Assembly: GCF_003856525.1 (NCBI RefSeq)
Contig: NZ_RJVQ01000007.1
Coordinates: 124,001-188,000, forward strand
Length of the DNA stretch: 64,000 nt
Reading direction: 5' to 3'
From: Vibrio viridaestus
Lineage (GTDB): Bacteria > Pseudomonadota > Gammaproteobacteria > Enterobacterales > Vibrionaceae
The position numbers and the translations under genes were made by a program. Each line of letters starts with the position of its first letter. The first letter of the stretch is position 1. Below the pieces are notes generated by a model, which ran no database searches, was not told the DNA's origin, and saw only the letters and a program-made list of their open reading frames with translations. This document shows, one piece after another, positions 25,483-34,985 of the stretch.

Positions 25483-26063
25483 TGGAATATTTTACAATCG
25501 GCGCTGCGCCTGAATTGCGTCGAAGCATCATCTCAAATGTCGACTCGACAAGTGAAGGTATCAAATGTCTAGATGCAACAACATATTCGCGTGTCGGAAT
25601 CCGAGGCGAAAAAGCTGAAGTGTTTTTAGTGGACCAAAACTTACCGGTTCCTCATGCGCCAAACCATGCGTTGATATCTGGCGGATTTTTAGTTTTACGC
25701 CTAAGTCACAAAGAGTTCTGGATTATTGATACGTCAAATTCGAAACAGGCGATCCTAGCTAATTTAGAGTTAATTGCACTCAACACAAAAGGGCTATACC
25801 GTCTGTACTGCCAGCATAGCCATACGATGATGTTTATTGAGGGTTCAGCGGTTGCGAAAATGTTTGCCAAGCTTTGCGCTGTGGACATGTCAGAAAGCTC
25901 TTTTCCTACAGGAACTATTGCACAAACATCCGTAGCAAGAACGAATGCCATCGTCGTACGGACCGAGTCCGGTTCCAAAGAGCAGTTTGTGTTACTCTCA
26001 GATATCGCAAGCGCTCAGTATTTATGGGAAGCGATTGAAGACGCGGCTTCAGAGTATCACTAG
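25482..26063 (+). CDS. Sarcosine-oxidase-like gamma subunit, probable N-methylglutamate dehydrogenase subunit (MgdD/SoxG-like)
   Basis: 193 aa. The start codon shares its first base with the alpha subunit stop (TAATG). Sequence is weakly conserved, as usual for this subunit; position, length and the GcvT-like closing fold (QTSVARTNAIVVRTESG, FVLLSDIASAQYLWEAIED) identify it. It holds the complex together and is distinct from the 223-aa SoxG at 33230. Last gene of the purU-folD-Sox-like operon, ending in a terminator. Confidence 0.85.
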   Translation: MEYFTIGAAPELRRSIISNVDSTSEGIKCLDATTYSRVGIRGEKAEVFLVDQNLPVPHAPNHALISGGFLVLRLSHKEFWIIDTSNSKQAILANLELIALNTKGLYRLYCQHSHTMMFIEGSAVAKMFAKLCAVDMSESSFPTGTIAQTSVARTNAIVVRTESGSKEQFVLLSDIASAQYLWEAIEDAASEYH

Positions 26064-26091
26064 CATCAATTTTAAATAGTTTATTATGACA

Positions 26092-26118
26092 AGCGCAGTA
26101 AAACACTGCGCTTTTTTT
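26092..26118. terminator. Bidirectional rho-independent terminator
   Basis: AGCGCAGT / ACTGCGCT 8-bp perfect stem, 5-nt loop, then seven T on the plus strand. It ends the plus-strand Sox-like operon 28 nt after its last stop; the T-run meets the stop of the convergent AEC transporter gene, and the run of A before the stem on the other strand is short, so it is weaker in that direction. Confidence 0.85.
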
Positions 26119-27001
26119 ATACCATCACAAACGTTTTAATAATGATTAATGCGACAAATGCGGTTGGCAGGGTCAAAAATGTCAGACCTGCAACATCATT
26201 GGTTGGACCGTTAAAACGTGTAACGAAAATGTAGTTGAGTACCGCGACAGGCATTGAGCATGCAATAACTAAGTTGGCGGTATGTAAAGGGGATAAACCG
26301 ATTAGTATTGCAGCGCCCCAAGCCATCGAAAGTCCGATTGCCGGACGGTATAGTGAGAGAAAAAACAGTTTAATCCAGTTTGCTTCTTTTACTTTCATTG
26401 AGGCAAGTGAGCGACCCAGCATCAGAAGCATAATTGGTACGGTGATACTACCCAGCATATCGAACACGGTGAGCATGAAATGTGGGACCGGCAATCCTAT
26501 CGCTAGGATAACGGCACCAATTAGGAGTGCTATGACCGGCGGATTGGCTAAAATGCGACGTGGATTCATTGTCCCTGACATCATCCCTATACCCAATGTA
26601 AAGTGACTGATCTCGATGATAGATGAGATTATTACGGCGCCTGCCAGGCCTTGTTCACCAAGTAGCGCATAAGCAATGGGTATCCCCAAATTACCCGTAT
26701 TAGGATTTACCAAAACAGGCAGGTAGTAGCGGGTTTCGAGTCTGATCAACTTTAGAACAATAAGTGTAACGATGACCATAGCAAACAGCGCTAACGCTGA
26801 AGCCAGAACCAGTTTTCCCATGCCTAAAAAGTCAATATGTGTCCCTAACATCGAATGTAAAAGCAGGCTAGGCATACCCACATTTAAAATTAGACGTGGT
26901 AAATTGGGATCATCTAGATAAGCGGTTCGCTTACTTAGAAATGCCCCCACCAATGCAATGATCATCACTGGCAGAATGGCAGATATGAACGTTGAAATCA
27001 T
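26117..27001 (-). CDS. AEC (auxin efflux carrier) family transporter, malonate-carrier-like
   Basis: 294 aa with about ten membrane segments split around a central loop. Family features: GMPSLLLHSMLG in the first half, NPNTGNLGIPIAYALLG with the conserved NxGN-like kink, and VPIMLLMLGRSLA. Members carry dicarboxylates such as malonate and other organic anions. AAGG is 8 nt before the ATG. Divergent from glyA, with a 350-nt gap, so it may belong to the same regulon; no substrate can be assigned. Confidence 0.9.
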   Translation of the reverse strand: MISTFISAILPVMIIALVGAFLSKRTAYLDDPNLPRLILNVGMPSLLLHSMLGTHIDFLGMGKLVLASALALFAMVIVTLIVLKLIRLETRYYLPVLVNPNTGNLGIPIAYALLGEQGLAGAVIISSIIEISHFTLGIGMMSGTMNPRRILANPPVIALLIGAVILAIGLPVPHFMLTVFDMLGSITVPIMLLMLGRSLASMKVKEANWIKLFFLSLYRPAIGLSMAWGAAILIGLSPLHTANLVIACSMPVAVLNYIFVTRFNGPTNDVAGLTFLTLPTAFVALIIIKTFVMV

Positions 27002-27351
27002 GTCGGACCTTAAGAAATATACTGGTCACAAGAGAACTGCTATGAGCGAAGAGTGAATGATGTGCCGAGTACAGTGAAAAAATATAATTTGCCGGAAGAA
27101 CTAATTTATCGTGCTTTGTACGGAATACCAACAGAAATTACCTGAAATTTCACACATTTTTTTCGTGATAACTCTCTAACTGTATGAGGTATCGGCAGTT
27201 TATTACCCGTGAATAACGCCCTAAATTTTGTAATGTCGCAAATCGACCATCGCTAGACGCTACTAAGCAGTTCAATGAGTTCCGCAGGCTATAACATCTC
27301 TTTAACCAAGGACGAAAGCGCCCGGTAATAAAGTCAGCATGGAGAAAAGCG
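27002..27351. promoter_or_regulatory. Divergent promoter region between AEC carrier and glyA-sox operon
   Basis: No convincing gene in 350 nt. TGTCGCAAAT at 27234-27243 recurs inverted at 36537-36546 before the GbdR-type gene. I looked for the glycine riboswitch signature expected before glycine-related genes and did not find its conserved bulge and loop sequences. GGAGAAAAGCG gives the glyA ribosome site. Confidence 0.45.
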
Positions 27352-28617
27352 ATGTTTACAAAAGAAGATTCGATTGCGGGATTTGACGACGCTGTATGGG
27401 CAGCAATGCAACTCGAAGCAAAGCGTCAGGAAGAGCATATCGAACTTATTGCGTCAGAAAACTATACCAGCCCTCGTGTTATGCAAGCTCAGGGATCTGT
27501 TCTGACGAACAAATACGCAGAGGGATATCCCGAAAAGCGTTACTACGGTGGGTGTGCTTTCGTCGATCAAATTGAAGCACTCGCGATTGAACGTGCATGT
27601 CGCCTGTTCTGCGCTGATTATGCCAATGTGCAGCCTCACTCAGGTTCACAAGCGAACGCCGCTGTTTACGCGGCATTGTGCGAACCGGGTGATACCATTT
27701 TAGGTATGAGTCTTGATCACGGAGGTCATCTGACTCACGGCGCGAAAGTGAGTTTCTCTGGCAAACTTTATAATGCGGTCCAATATGGCATTAATCCTGA
27801 AACAGAAGAATTGGATTACGAACAAGTTGAACGTTTAGCACTTGAACATAAGCCTAAAGTCATCGTTGCCGGATTCTCTGCTTACTCACGTAAAGTTGAT
27901 TGGGCACGTTTTCGTGAGATTGCTGACAAAGTAGATGCTTATCTATTTGTTGACATGGCACATGTGGCAGGTTTAGTGGCTGCACGTCTTTATCCAAGTC
28001 CGGTTCCATGGGCTGATGTTGTGACTACAACAACGCATAAAACATTGCGTGGTCCTCGTGGCGGTTTGATTCTCGCTCAGAGTAATCCTGAACTCGAGAA
28101 AAAACTCAATTCTGCGGTATTCCCTGGTGGTCAGGGTGGGCCTCTGATGCACGTTATAGCAGCAAAAGCCGTCGCATTTCAGGAAGCACTCCAACCGGAA
28201 TTCAAAGATTATCAGAAACAAGTTGTTATTAATGCACAGGTAATGGCTGAAGTCCTTGCAGGTCGCGGATTCGACATTGTTTCTGGTGGAACGGATAACC
28301 ATTTATTTTTGCTTAGTTTAGTCAAGCAAGGACTGACAGGTAAAGCCGCAGATGCAGCACTAGGTCGCGCGAATATTACCGTCAACAAAAACGCCGTACC
28401 TGATGATCCTCAATCACCATTTGTCACATCTGGATTGAGAATCGGGTCACCGGTCATCACGACACGCGGTTTCAAAGAAGAGCAGTGTGCCACATTAGCA
28501 GGCTGGATCGCTGATATTCTTGACGTGCTTAACGACGAAGAACAATTGGCTGAGAAAGTAAAAGAAGTTAAATCACAGGTTATCGCGCTTTGCGCTGAAT
28601 TTCCTGTGTATCGCTAA
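27352..28617 (+). CDS. glyA: Serine hydroxymethyltransferase
   Basis: 421 aa. PLP lysine is Lys230 in [14 protein letters not shown]; other marks are [50 protein letters not shown] and [16 protein letters not shown]. It joins glycine and methylene-tetrahydrofolate into serine. Since it heads the operon for sarcosine oxidase, it takes both products of that enzyme (glycine and the one-carbon unit). It begins [20 protein letters not shown], as in copies tied to betaine catabolism rather than the housekeeping one; a second glyA elsewhere is likely. Confidence 0.96.
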   Translation: MFTKEDSIAGFDDAVWAAMQLEAKRQEEHIELIASENYTSPRVMQAQGSVLTNKYAEGYPEKRYYGGCAFVDQIEALAIERACRLFCADYANVQPHSGSQANAAVYAALCEPGDTILGMSLDHGGHLTHGAKVSFSGKLYNAVQYGINPETEELDYEQVERLALEHKPKVIVAGFSAYSRKVDWARFREIADKVDAYLFVDMAHVAGLVAARLYPSPVPWADVVTTTTHKTLRGPRGGLILAQSNPELEKKLNSAVFPGGQGGPLMHVIAAKAVAFQEALQPEFKDYQKQVVINAQVMAEVLAGRGFDIVSGGTDNHLFLLSLVKQGLTGKAADAALGRANITVNKNAVPDDPQSPFVTSGLRIGSPVITTRGFKEEQCATLAGWIADILDVLNDEEQLAEKVKEVKSQVIALCAEFPVYR

Positions 28618-28648
28618 ACCTTGATAGGAAAGTCTGGGAGCAGAAATT

Positions 28649-29902
28649 ATGGAGCGTTATTCAGGATTCGGACTGTTAAAACACAGCCTTGAGTATCACG
28701 AGAACTGGCAACGAGTTTGGAGTAACCCGAAGCCGAAGAAGAAGTATGACGTGATTATTGTCGGCGGTGGCGGTCACGGTTTAGCAACCGCGTACTATCT
28801 CGCAAAAGAACACGGCATTACTAACGTAGCCGTTATTGAAAAAGGTTATCTAGGTGGTGGTAACACGGCCAGAAATACAACGATTGTTCGTTCGAACTAC
28901 CTATGGGATGAAGCGGCTCATTTGTTCGAACACTCAATGAAATTATGGGAAGGTTTATCCCAGGATCTGAACTACAACGTGATGTTCTCTCAGCGCGGTT
29001 GTTTGAACGTTGGACATACATTACAAGATATGCGCGACATTGAGCGTCGTGTTAACGCCAACCGACTTAATGGTATCGATGGTGAAGTATTAGATGCTCA
29101 ACAAGTAAAAGAAATTGTTCCGTGTATGGATTGTTCTCCAAATCGTCGTTATCCGGTAATGGGTGCCTCATGGCAGCCACGTGCTGGGGTTGCACGTCAT
29201 GATGCGGTCGCATGGGGCTTTGCTCGTGGTGCTGATAGCTATGGAGTCGATCTTATCCAACAGACAGAAGTCACTGGCATGATCATCGAAGACGGTGCAA
29301 TCGTTGGTGTAAAAACTAATCGTCATGGAGACATTCGTGCTGACCGCGTAGGTTGTGTTACCGCTGGACATTCTGGCGTACTCGCAAAAATGGCAGGATT
29401 TGAATTGCCATTGGAGTCTCACCCGCTTCAAGCTCTTGTTTCTGAGCCACTAAAACCAATCATTGATACCGTAGTTATGTCAAACCATGTTCACGGATAC
29501 GTGAGCCAGTCCGATAAGGGCGACTTGGTTATCGGCGCGGGTATCGACGGATACAACGGCTATGGCCAGAGAGGGTCGTATCCAACTATCGAGCATACGT
29601 TACAGGCGATTGTCGAAATGTTCCCAATCTTTAGTCGCGTGCGTATGAACCGTCAATGGGGAGGAATTGTTGACACGACTCGTGATACAAGTCCTATCAT
29701 CGGCGCAACGCCGGTTGAGAACTTATTCTTCAATTGCGGTTGGGGTACTGGTGGCTTTAAGGCGACTCCGGGATCAGGCAACGTCTTTGCTGCAACACTG
29801 GCCAAAGGGGAAGCTCATCCACTGGCGAAACCATTTTCAATGTTCCGTTTTCATGATGGTTCGCTTGTTGATGAACATGGTGCCGCAGGCGTGGCGCACT
29901 AA
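28649..29902 (+). CDS. soxB: Heterotetrameric sarcosine oxidase beta subunit
   Basis: 417 aa. FAD motif [40 protein letters not shown] and [11 protein letters not shown] with His184 as the expected covalent FMN site. Oxidises sarcosine; electrons pass from FAD to FMN and oxygen, making hydrogen peroxide. Begins [20 protein letters not shown], a start typical of SoxB, with GGGAG before it. Placed after glyA and before soxD, soxA, soxG, the standard order. Confidence 0.95.
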   Translation: MERYSGFGLLKHSLEYHENWQRVWSNPKPKKKYDVIIVGGGGHGLATAYYLAKEHGITNVAVIEKGYLGGGNTARNTTIVRSNYLWDEAAHLFEHSMKLWEGLSQDLNYNVMFSQRGCLNVGHTLQDMRDIERRVNANRLNGIDGEVLDAQQVKEIVPCMDCSPNRRYPVMGASWQPRAGVARHDAVAWGFARGADSYGVDLIQQTEVTGMIIEDGAIVGVKTNRHGDIRADRVGCVTAGHSGVLAKMAGFELPLESHPLQALVSEPLKPIIDTVVMSNHVHGYVSQSDKGDLVIGAGIDGYNGYGQRGSYPTIEHTLQAIVEMFPIFSRVRMNRQWGGIVDTTRDTSPIIGATPVENLFFNCGWGTGGFKATPGSGNVFAATLAKGEAHPLAKPFSMFRFHDGSLVDEHGAAGVAH

Positions 29903-29917
29903 GCTAAGGAGAGCATT

Positions 29918-30223
29918 ATGTTTTACGTTTATTGCCCACATTGCGGTGAAATGCGGGAAGAAGAAGAATTTCAAATTAAAGGCCAGGCGCATATCTCCCG
30001 ACCAGCAGACCCAGATAATTGCAGCGATAAAGAGTGGGGGGAATACATGTACTTCCGCTCAAATCCAAAGGGGCCGCACAATGAAATCTGGTATCACGCT
30101 ACAGGATGTCGCAAATTCTTCAATGTGACTCGTGATACCGCAACCTATGAAATTAAGCTGGTTTACAAACTCGGTGAAAAACCAGAGACGTTAGAAACAT
30201 CGATCCAAGGAGCGGAGAAATGA
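29918..30223 (+). CDS. soxD: Heterotetrameric sarcosine oxidase delta subunit
   Basis: 101 aa. All four zinc ligands are present: Cys6 and Cys9 in CPHCGEMREEEEF, His60 and Cys64 in WYHATGCRKFFNV. It is a small structural subunit of the TSOX complex. Overlaps soxA by 4 nt (ATGA). The intact zinc site contrasts with the paralogue at 22250. Confidence 0.94.
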   Translation: MFYVYCPHCGEMREEEEFQIKGQAHISRPADPDNCSDKEWGEYMYFRSNPKGPHNEIWYHATGCRKFFNVTRDTATYEIKLVYKLGEKPETLETSIQGAEK

Positions 30224-33200
30224 AACAACCTAATCGCTTAACGTCTGGCGGCCGTTTGGACCGCTCTCAACCAATTACATTCACATACAATGGCAAGCAA
30301 TATCAGGGATATAAAGGCGATACGGTTGCATCTGCTCTCATTGCCAATGGTATTGATATTGTCGGAAGAAGCTTTAAATACAGTCGCCCGCGCGGCATTA
30401 TCGCGGCGGGTGCAGAAGAGCCAAATGCAATCCTTCAGGTGGGTGCTACGGAAGCGACGCAAGTTCCAAACGTACGAGCAACCCAACAAGAGTTGTATGA
30501 TGGACTCGTCTGCTCCGCGACAAACGGATGGCCAAATGTAGAGTCTGACCTGATGGGAGTCGTGGGGAAAGTTGGTGGTAAAGCAATGCCTCCAGGTTTC
30601 TACTACAAAACATTTATGTCACCGAAGAAAATGTGGCCAACCTATGAGAAATACATTCGTAAGGCGGCAGGTCTAGGTCGTTCACCACAGGAAAATGATC
30701 CTGATATTTATGACCACATGAACCAGCACTGCGATGTACTTATTGCTGGCGCGGGTCCTGCGGGACTGATGGCAGCATTGTGCGCGGCTAAAACTGGTGC
30801 TCGCGTTATTATCGCCGATGAGCAAAGTGAGTTTGGTGGTAGTCTTCTCTCTACAACAGACTTTATCGATGACAAACCAGCTCTAGAATGGGTTAAAGGT
30901 ATCGTTGCTGAGTTAGCGAAGTACCCTGATGTGTTGATGTTACCTCGCTCCACTGTCAATGGTTATCATGACCATAACTTCCTAACTATCCACGAAAGAG
31001 TCACTGATCATTTGATGGATAGAGTCGGTGATAGCCGTGTCCGTCAACGTATGCATCGTGTGCGTGCGCGTTGGGTCGTTTTAGCAACTGGTGCTCATGA
31101 ACGTCCATTGGTCTACGGTAACAATGATGTTCCTGGATGCATGCTAGCGTCAGCGGTATCGACGTATATCAATCGCTATGGCGTTGTGCCTGGTGAACAA
31201 CTTGTTTTAATGACGACGAATGACGACGCATACCAAACCGCGTTGGACTGGTTTAATGCTGGCAGAGAAGTCGTTGCGATTGTTGATACTCGAAAAGAAG
31301 CGAACGGAGAGTTAGTTGAATTAGCTAAGTCCCGTGGTATCAAAGTATACAAAGGTAGTGCTGTTATTGACGTTAAAGGATCAAAACGTGTTTCTGGTGC
31401 AGTTATCGCAAGTATTGATTCTAAAGGCGACAAAGTTACTGGCAATGTCAGAACATTAAAATGCGATACAATTGCAAGTTCTGGTGGCTGGAGCCCGGTT
31501 GTTCACCTTTCCTGTCATACCGGCAGTCGCCCTGTTTGGGATGACAAAGCCATCGGTTTTGTGCCTGGACAAACGATTCAACGTCAATTAACCGCAGGTT
31601 CGATCAACGGATTACAAACTCTTGAAGATGTTTTGAAGCAAGGATTTGAAATCGGTCAGAAGGCGAGTCAGCTATTAGGTTACTCCGCGACCGACGTCGT
31701 GTGTCCAAAGGTCAACACACGTAAGATAACAGAGCCAATGGCGCTGTTCCACATTCCTTATACCAAGCCAACATCACGAGCGCCTAAGCAGTTTGTCGAC
31801 TATCAGAATGACGTCACTGCTGCAGGTATTGAGTTGGCGACGCAGGAAGGCTTTGAGTCGATCGAGCATGTAAAACGCTATACAGCGATGGGATTTGGTA
31901 CCGATCAAGGTAAATTGGGTAACATCAATGGGATGGCGATTACCGCCAAAAAACTAGGCCAGACCATACCTGAAACTGGAACAACGATTTTCCGTCCTAA
32001 CTACACACCTGTAACGTTTGGCGCGATTGCTGGTCGGAACTGTAACGATCTATTTGATCCGACGCGCTACACGGCAATTCATAGCTGGCATGACGAGCAC
32101 GGCGCTGTTTTTGAAGATGTAGGTCAATGGAAGCGTCCTTGGTATTACCCACGTGGTAATGAAACCATGCAAGAAGCTCTCGATCGCGAATGTAAAGCAG
32201 TGCGTGATAGCGTGGGTATTCTGGATGCATCAACGCTAGGTAAGATTGATATCCAGGGTAAGGATGCACGCGAATTTATCGGCCGAATCTATACGAATGC
32301 CTGGGCAAAACTCGAAGTAGGCAAGTGTCGTTATGGCTTGATGTGCGGTGAAGACGGCATGGTATTCGACGATGGCGTAACGTCTTGTCTGGGTGAGAAT
32401 CATTTCCTAATGACAACCACAACAGGTGGCGCTGCTCACGTGCTGGAATGGCTTGAATTCTACCATCAAACAGAGTGGCCAGAACTAGAAGTGTACTTTA
32501 GTAGTGTGACTGATCACTGGGCGACGATGACTATCGGCGGACCTAATAGCCGCAAGCTACTGGCTGAATTGACGGATGCTGATTTAAGTAACGAAAACTT
32601 CAAATTTATGGACTGGCGTGAAGCGACTGTTGCAGGTGTTCCTGCGAGAATCTTCCGTATTTCGTTTACTGGCGAACTGTCATTTGAGATCAATGTTCAG
32701 GCCAATTACGCGCGTTACGTATGGGATAAGTTGTTCGAACATGGACGCAAATATGATCTAACGCCATACGGCACCGAGACAATGCATATTTTACGTGCAG
32801 AGAAAGGCTTTATTATCACCGGTCAAGATACGGATGGTTCAATGACGCCGTATGATCTAGGTATGGCTTGGTGCGTTGGTAATAAGAAACCATTCAGCTT
32901 TATCGGTAAACGCGGCATGGCCTTGGGTGCGAATAAGCGCTCAGCTCGTAAACAGTTAGTGGGTCTTAAAACGGTTAATCCAAAAGAGATTTTGCCTGAG
33001 GGAGCCCAAGCGGTTGACGATCCAAATCAGCCAATACCAATGAAAATGTTAGGGCACGTAAGCTCTAGTTATTGGAGTGCTACCTTAGAGCGCAGTATTG
33101 CGATGGGATTTATTGAAAATGGACACGAAAGAATGGGCGAAAAAGTCTTTTATCCGCTCAATGGTGGCAAAGTCATAGAAGCCGAAATTTGCAGCCCAGT

Positions 33201-33237
33201 ATTCTTCGACCCTAAAGGAGATCGTCAAAATGTCTGA
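30220..33237 (+). CDS. soxA: Heterotetrameric sarcosine oxidase alpha subunit
   Basis: 1005 aa in the family order: ferredoxin-like N-terminal fold (about 10-95, GDTVASALIANGIDIVGRSF), NAD-binding domain (about 170-500, LIAGAGPAGLMAALCAAKTG), A3 linker (about 540-600, TAMGFGTDQGKLGNINGMA), GcvT folate domain (about 630-890, SVGILDASTLGKIDIQGKDA) and GcvT C-terminal barrel. It binds tetrahydrofolate, which takes the methyl carbon as methylene-tetrahydrofolate. Overlaps soxD by 4 nt and soxG by 8 nt. Confidence 0.95.
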   Translation: MKQPNRLTSGGRLDRSQPITFTYNGKQYQGYKGDTVASALIANGIDIVGRSFKYSRPRGIIAAGAEEPNAILQVGATEATQVPNVRATQQELYDGLVCSATNGWPNVESDLMGVVGKVGGKAMPPGFYYKTFMSPKKMWPTYEKYIRKAAGLGRSPQENDPDIYDHMNQHCDVLIAGAGPAGLMAALCAAKTGARVIIADEQSEFGGSLLSTTDFIDDKPALEWVKGIVAELAKYPDVLMLPRSTVNGYHDHNFLTIHERVTDHLMDRVGDSRVRQRMHRVRARWVVLATGAHERPLVYGNNDVPGCMLASAVSTYINRYGVVPGEQLVLMTTNDDAYQTALDWFNAGREVVAIVDTRKEANGELVELAKSRGIKVYKGSAVIDVKGSKRVSGAVIASIDSKGDKVTGNVRTLKCDTIASSGGWSPVVHLSCHTGSRPVWDDKAIGFVPGQTIQRQLTAGSINGLQTLEDVLKQGFEIGQKASQLLGYSATDVVCPKVNTRKITEPMALFHIPYTKPTSRAPKQFVDYQNDVTAAGIELATQEGFESIEHVKRYTAMGFGTDQGKLGNINGMAITAKKLGQTIPETGTTIFRPNYTPVTFGAIAGRNCNDLFDPTRYTAIHSWHDEHGAVFEDVGQWKRPWYYPRGNETMQEALDRECKAVRDSVGILDASTLGKIDIQGKDAREFIGRIYTNAWAKLEVGKCRYGLMCGEDGMVFDDGVTSCLGENHFLMTTTTGGAAHVLEWLEFYHQTEWPELEVYFSSVTDHWATMTIGGPNSRKLLAELTDADLSNENFKFMDWREATVAGVPARIFRISFTGELSFEINVQANYARYVWDKLFEHGRKYDLTPYGTETMHILRAEKGFIITGQDTDGSMTPYDLGMAWCVGNKKPFSFIGKRGMALGANKRSARKQLVGLKTVNPKEILPEGAQAVDDPNQPIPMKMLGHVSSSYWSATLERSIAMGFIENGHERMGEKVFYPLNGGKVIEAEICSPVFFDPKGDRQNV

Positions 33238-33901
33238 AGTTATTGCACCTGAAAAAGTCGCAGCAGCCGAAAGTAAGAGTGTTGCAGTCATGGACCAATA
33301 CGCAACGGTTCCTGCCGAGTCACCGGTATTTAATAGCTTGAAGACGCCAGTGATTCACTCAGCACCTTCAGCCCATTTTGGCATCGTGCTTAAAGAAGTT
33401 GCGCTAATGGGACACCTGATTTTGCGTGGTAATGCCGAAGACAGCAGCTTTGTCGCAGGAGTATCTAAGGTATTAAACATGCCTTTACCAACTGAGCCAC
33501 TGACATCGCAGGAAAGTAACGGTGTTGCTGTTTCATGGTTGTCTCCTGATGAATGGTTAATCCTGTTGCCAGCTGAGTTTACGTATGAGCTAGAGGTAAA
33601 ATTGCGTGCTCAATTAACAGGCCATTTCGCGATTATTAATCAAAGCGGTGGACAGACAATCTTTGAACTTTCTGGAGATGAAGTTCTGAATGTTTTGAAA
33701 AAAAGCACCCATTTGGACATACATCCGAAAGAGTACCCTGTAGGAAAAGTATCAACCTCTAAGCTAGCTAAAAGCTCAGCTATTTTCCGCAAAGTCTCCG
33801 AGGATAAGTGGCAATTAGTCGTACGCCGCAGTTTCTCAGACTACATCTGGCGATGGTTAGTGGATGCGAGTAAAGAATACGGTCTGGTGATCGAAAAATA
33901 A
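33230..33901 (+). CDS. soxG: Heterotetrameric sarcosine oxidase gamma subunit
   Basis: 223 aa, longer at the N-terminus than the paralogue at 25482. Core features: LRGNAEDSSFVAGVSKVLNM, VSWLSPDEWLILLPAE and the closing VVRRSFSDYIWRWLVDASKE. Start overlaps the soxA end by 8 nt. Structural subunit of TSOX. Confidence 0.92.
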   Translation: MSEVIAPEKVAAAESKSVAVMDQYATVPAESPVFNSLKTPVIHSAPSAHFGIVLKEVALMGHLILRGNAEDSSFVAGVSKVLNMPLPTEPLTSQESNGVAVSWLSPDEWLILLPAEFTYELEVKLRAQLTGHFAIINQSGGQTIFELSGDEVLNVLKKSTHLDIHPKEYPVGKVSTSKLAKSSAIFRKVSEDKWQLVVRRSFSDYIWRWLVDASKEYGLVIEK

Positions 33902-33908
33902 ATGGAAC

Positions 33909-33926
33909 AGCCGGGGAAACCCGGCT
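33909..33926 (+). other. Intercistronic GNRA-tetraloop hairpin between soxG and purU
   Basis: AGCCGGG-GAAA-CCCGGCT: 7-bp stem capped by a GAAA tetraloop, followed by ATTTAAT. It is a very stable hairpin just after the soxG stop and before the purU ribosome site. The short T-run makes it a weak terminator or an attenuation or RNA-stability element that would lower purU output relative to sox. Confidence 0.6.
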
Positions 33927-33943
33927 ATTTAATGGAGTAACGC

Positions 33944-34810
33944 ATGATGCAACCAACGCGATCATGGATTTTCACCGCTAACTGCCCAAGCAAGTTGGGC
34001 ACAGTCGATGTTGTAACCCGATTTATGGCTGAATCGGGGCTGTACGTTAACGAGATACATTCTTTTGATGATCGCGTACAGCGTCAATTTTTTATTCGAA
34101 TCGAATTTACCCCTGAAGCTGCAGATTTCTCTGCGAGTCAGTTTAACGACGAGTTTGGTGGCAGGGCAACACCGTTTGATATGAACTGGGAACTCACTCC
34201 TTCCGATAAAAAAGAGCGAGTCGCGATCCTTGTATCGAAGTTTGACCATTGTCTAAATGATTTACTCTTTCGCTACCGCACTGGTCAGTTGAAGATAGAA
34301 ATTCCGGTCATTATCTCGAACCACCCAGATCTCAAACATTTGGCGGAGTTACACAATATTCCGTACTTCCATCTCCCGATCACTGCAGAAACAAAAGATA
34401 AGCAGGAATCGCAGATATTGACCCTCTTAAAACAGTACGATATCGACTTGGTCGTTCTTGCTCGTTACATGCAAGTGCTGACACCAGAAATGTGTTCTCG
34501 TTTGGATGGAAAAGCCATCAATATTCATCATTCGTTATTACCCGGTTTTAAAGGGGCAAGACCTTATCATCAGGCCTGGGAAAAAGGCGTCAAAATGGTT
34601 GGTGCAACGGCGCATTACGTCAACAACGACCTTGATGAGGGACCAATTATTACTCAGGGTATTCAGTCGGTTGATCATGCCTATTATCCCGAGGATTTAA
34701 TCCAAAAAGGGCAGGATATTGAACGTATTACTTTATTTAATGCGGTTCGTTACCACGTAGAAAAACGTGTTTTTCTCAGCGGTAAAAGGACTGTTGTCTT
34801 TAGTCATTAA
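33944..34810 (+). CDS. purU: Formyltetrahydrofolate deformylase PurU (copy 2)
   Basis: 288 aa. ACT-like domain (NCPSKLGTVDVVTRFMAESG) then formyltransferase-like domain with KAINIHHSLLPGFKGARPYH and NNDLDEGPIITQ. It clears surplus one-carbon units from sarcosine oxidation as formate. Paired ATG codons at 33944 and 33947 follow GGAG by 6 and 9 nt; either may be used. Linked to the sox operon across a hairpin and ending in a strong terminator. Confidence 0.95.
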   Translation: MMQPTRSWIFTANCPSKLGTVDVVTRFMAESGLYVNEIHSFDDRVQRQFFIRIEFTPEAADFSASQFNDEFGGRATPFDMNWELTPSDKKERVAILVSKFDHCLNDLLFRYRTGQLKIEIPVIISNHPDLKHLAELHNIPYFHLPITAETKDKQESQILTLLKQYDIDLVVLARYMQVLTPEMCSRLDGKAINIHHSLLPGFKGARPYHQAWEKGVKMVGATAHYVNNDLDEGPIITQGIQSVDHAYYPEDLIQKGQDIERITLFNAVRYHVEKRVFLSGKRTVVFSH

Positions 34811-34833
34811 TTCGTCGATTTCTCCGAGCTTTT

Positions 34834-34857
34834 GGGGAGTGTCCACTCCCCCTTTTT
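34834..34857 (+). terminator. Rho-independent terminator of the glyA-sox-purU operon
   Basis: GGGGAGT-GTCC-ACTCCCC: 7-bp GC-rich stem, 4-nt loop, then C and five T. It starts 24 nt after the purU stop and separates sdaA as its own unit. Confidence 0.88.
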
Positions 34858-34985
34858 ATTTCCCACTTTGTTACGTCTGTATCGTCGACATTAGAAGTCC
34901 AAATGTCGCTTTAAAGCACGCCTTTAATCCTCGAATCACCAATAATTCATTAAACCTAAATGAAATGGAATGTTCGGGAGTTGCT

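Noticed and set aside
27002-27351. Possible glycine riboswitch before glyA-sox
   Set aside because: I looked for the conserved tandem aptamer sequences in the leader on the plus strand and did not find them; only a short repeated motif is present.
34767-34985. N-terminal extension of sdaA
   Set aside because: It would cross the terminator of the previous operon and lacks a ribosome site; the family start is at 34986.
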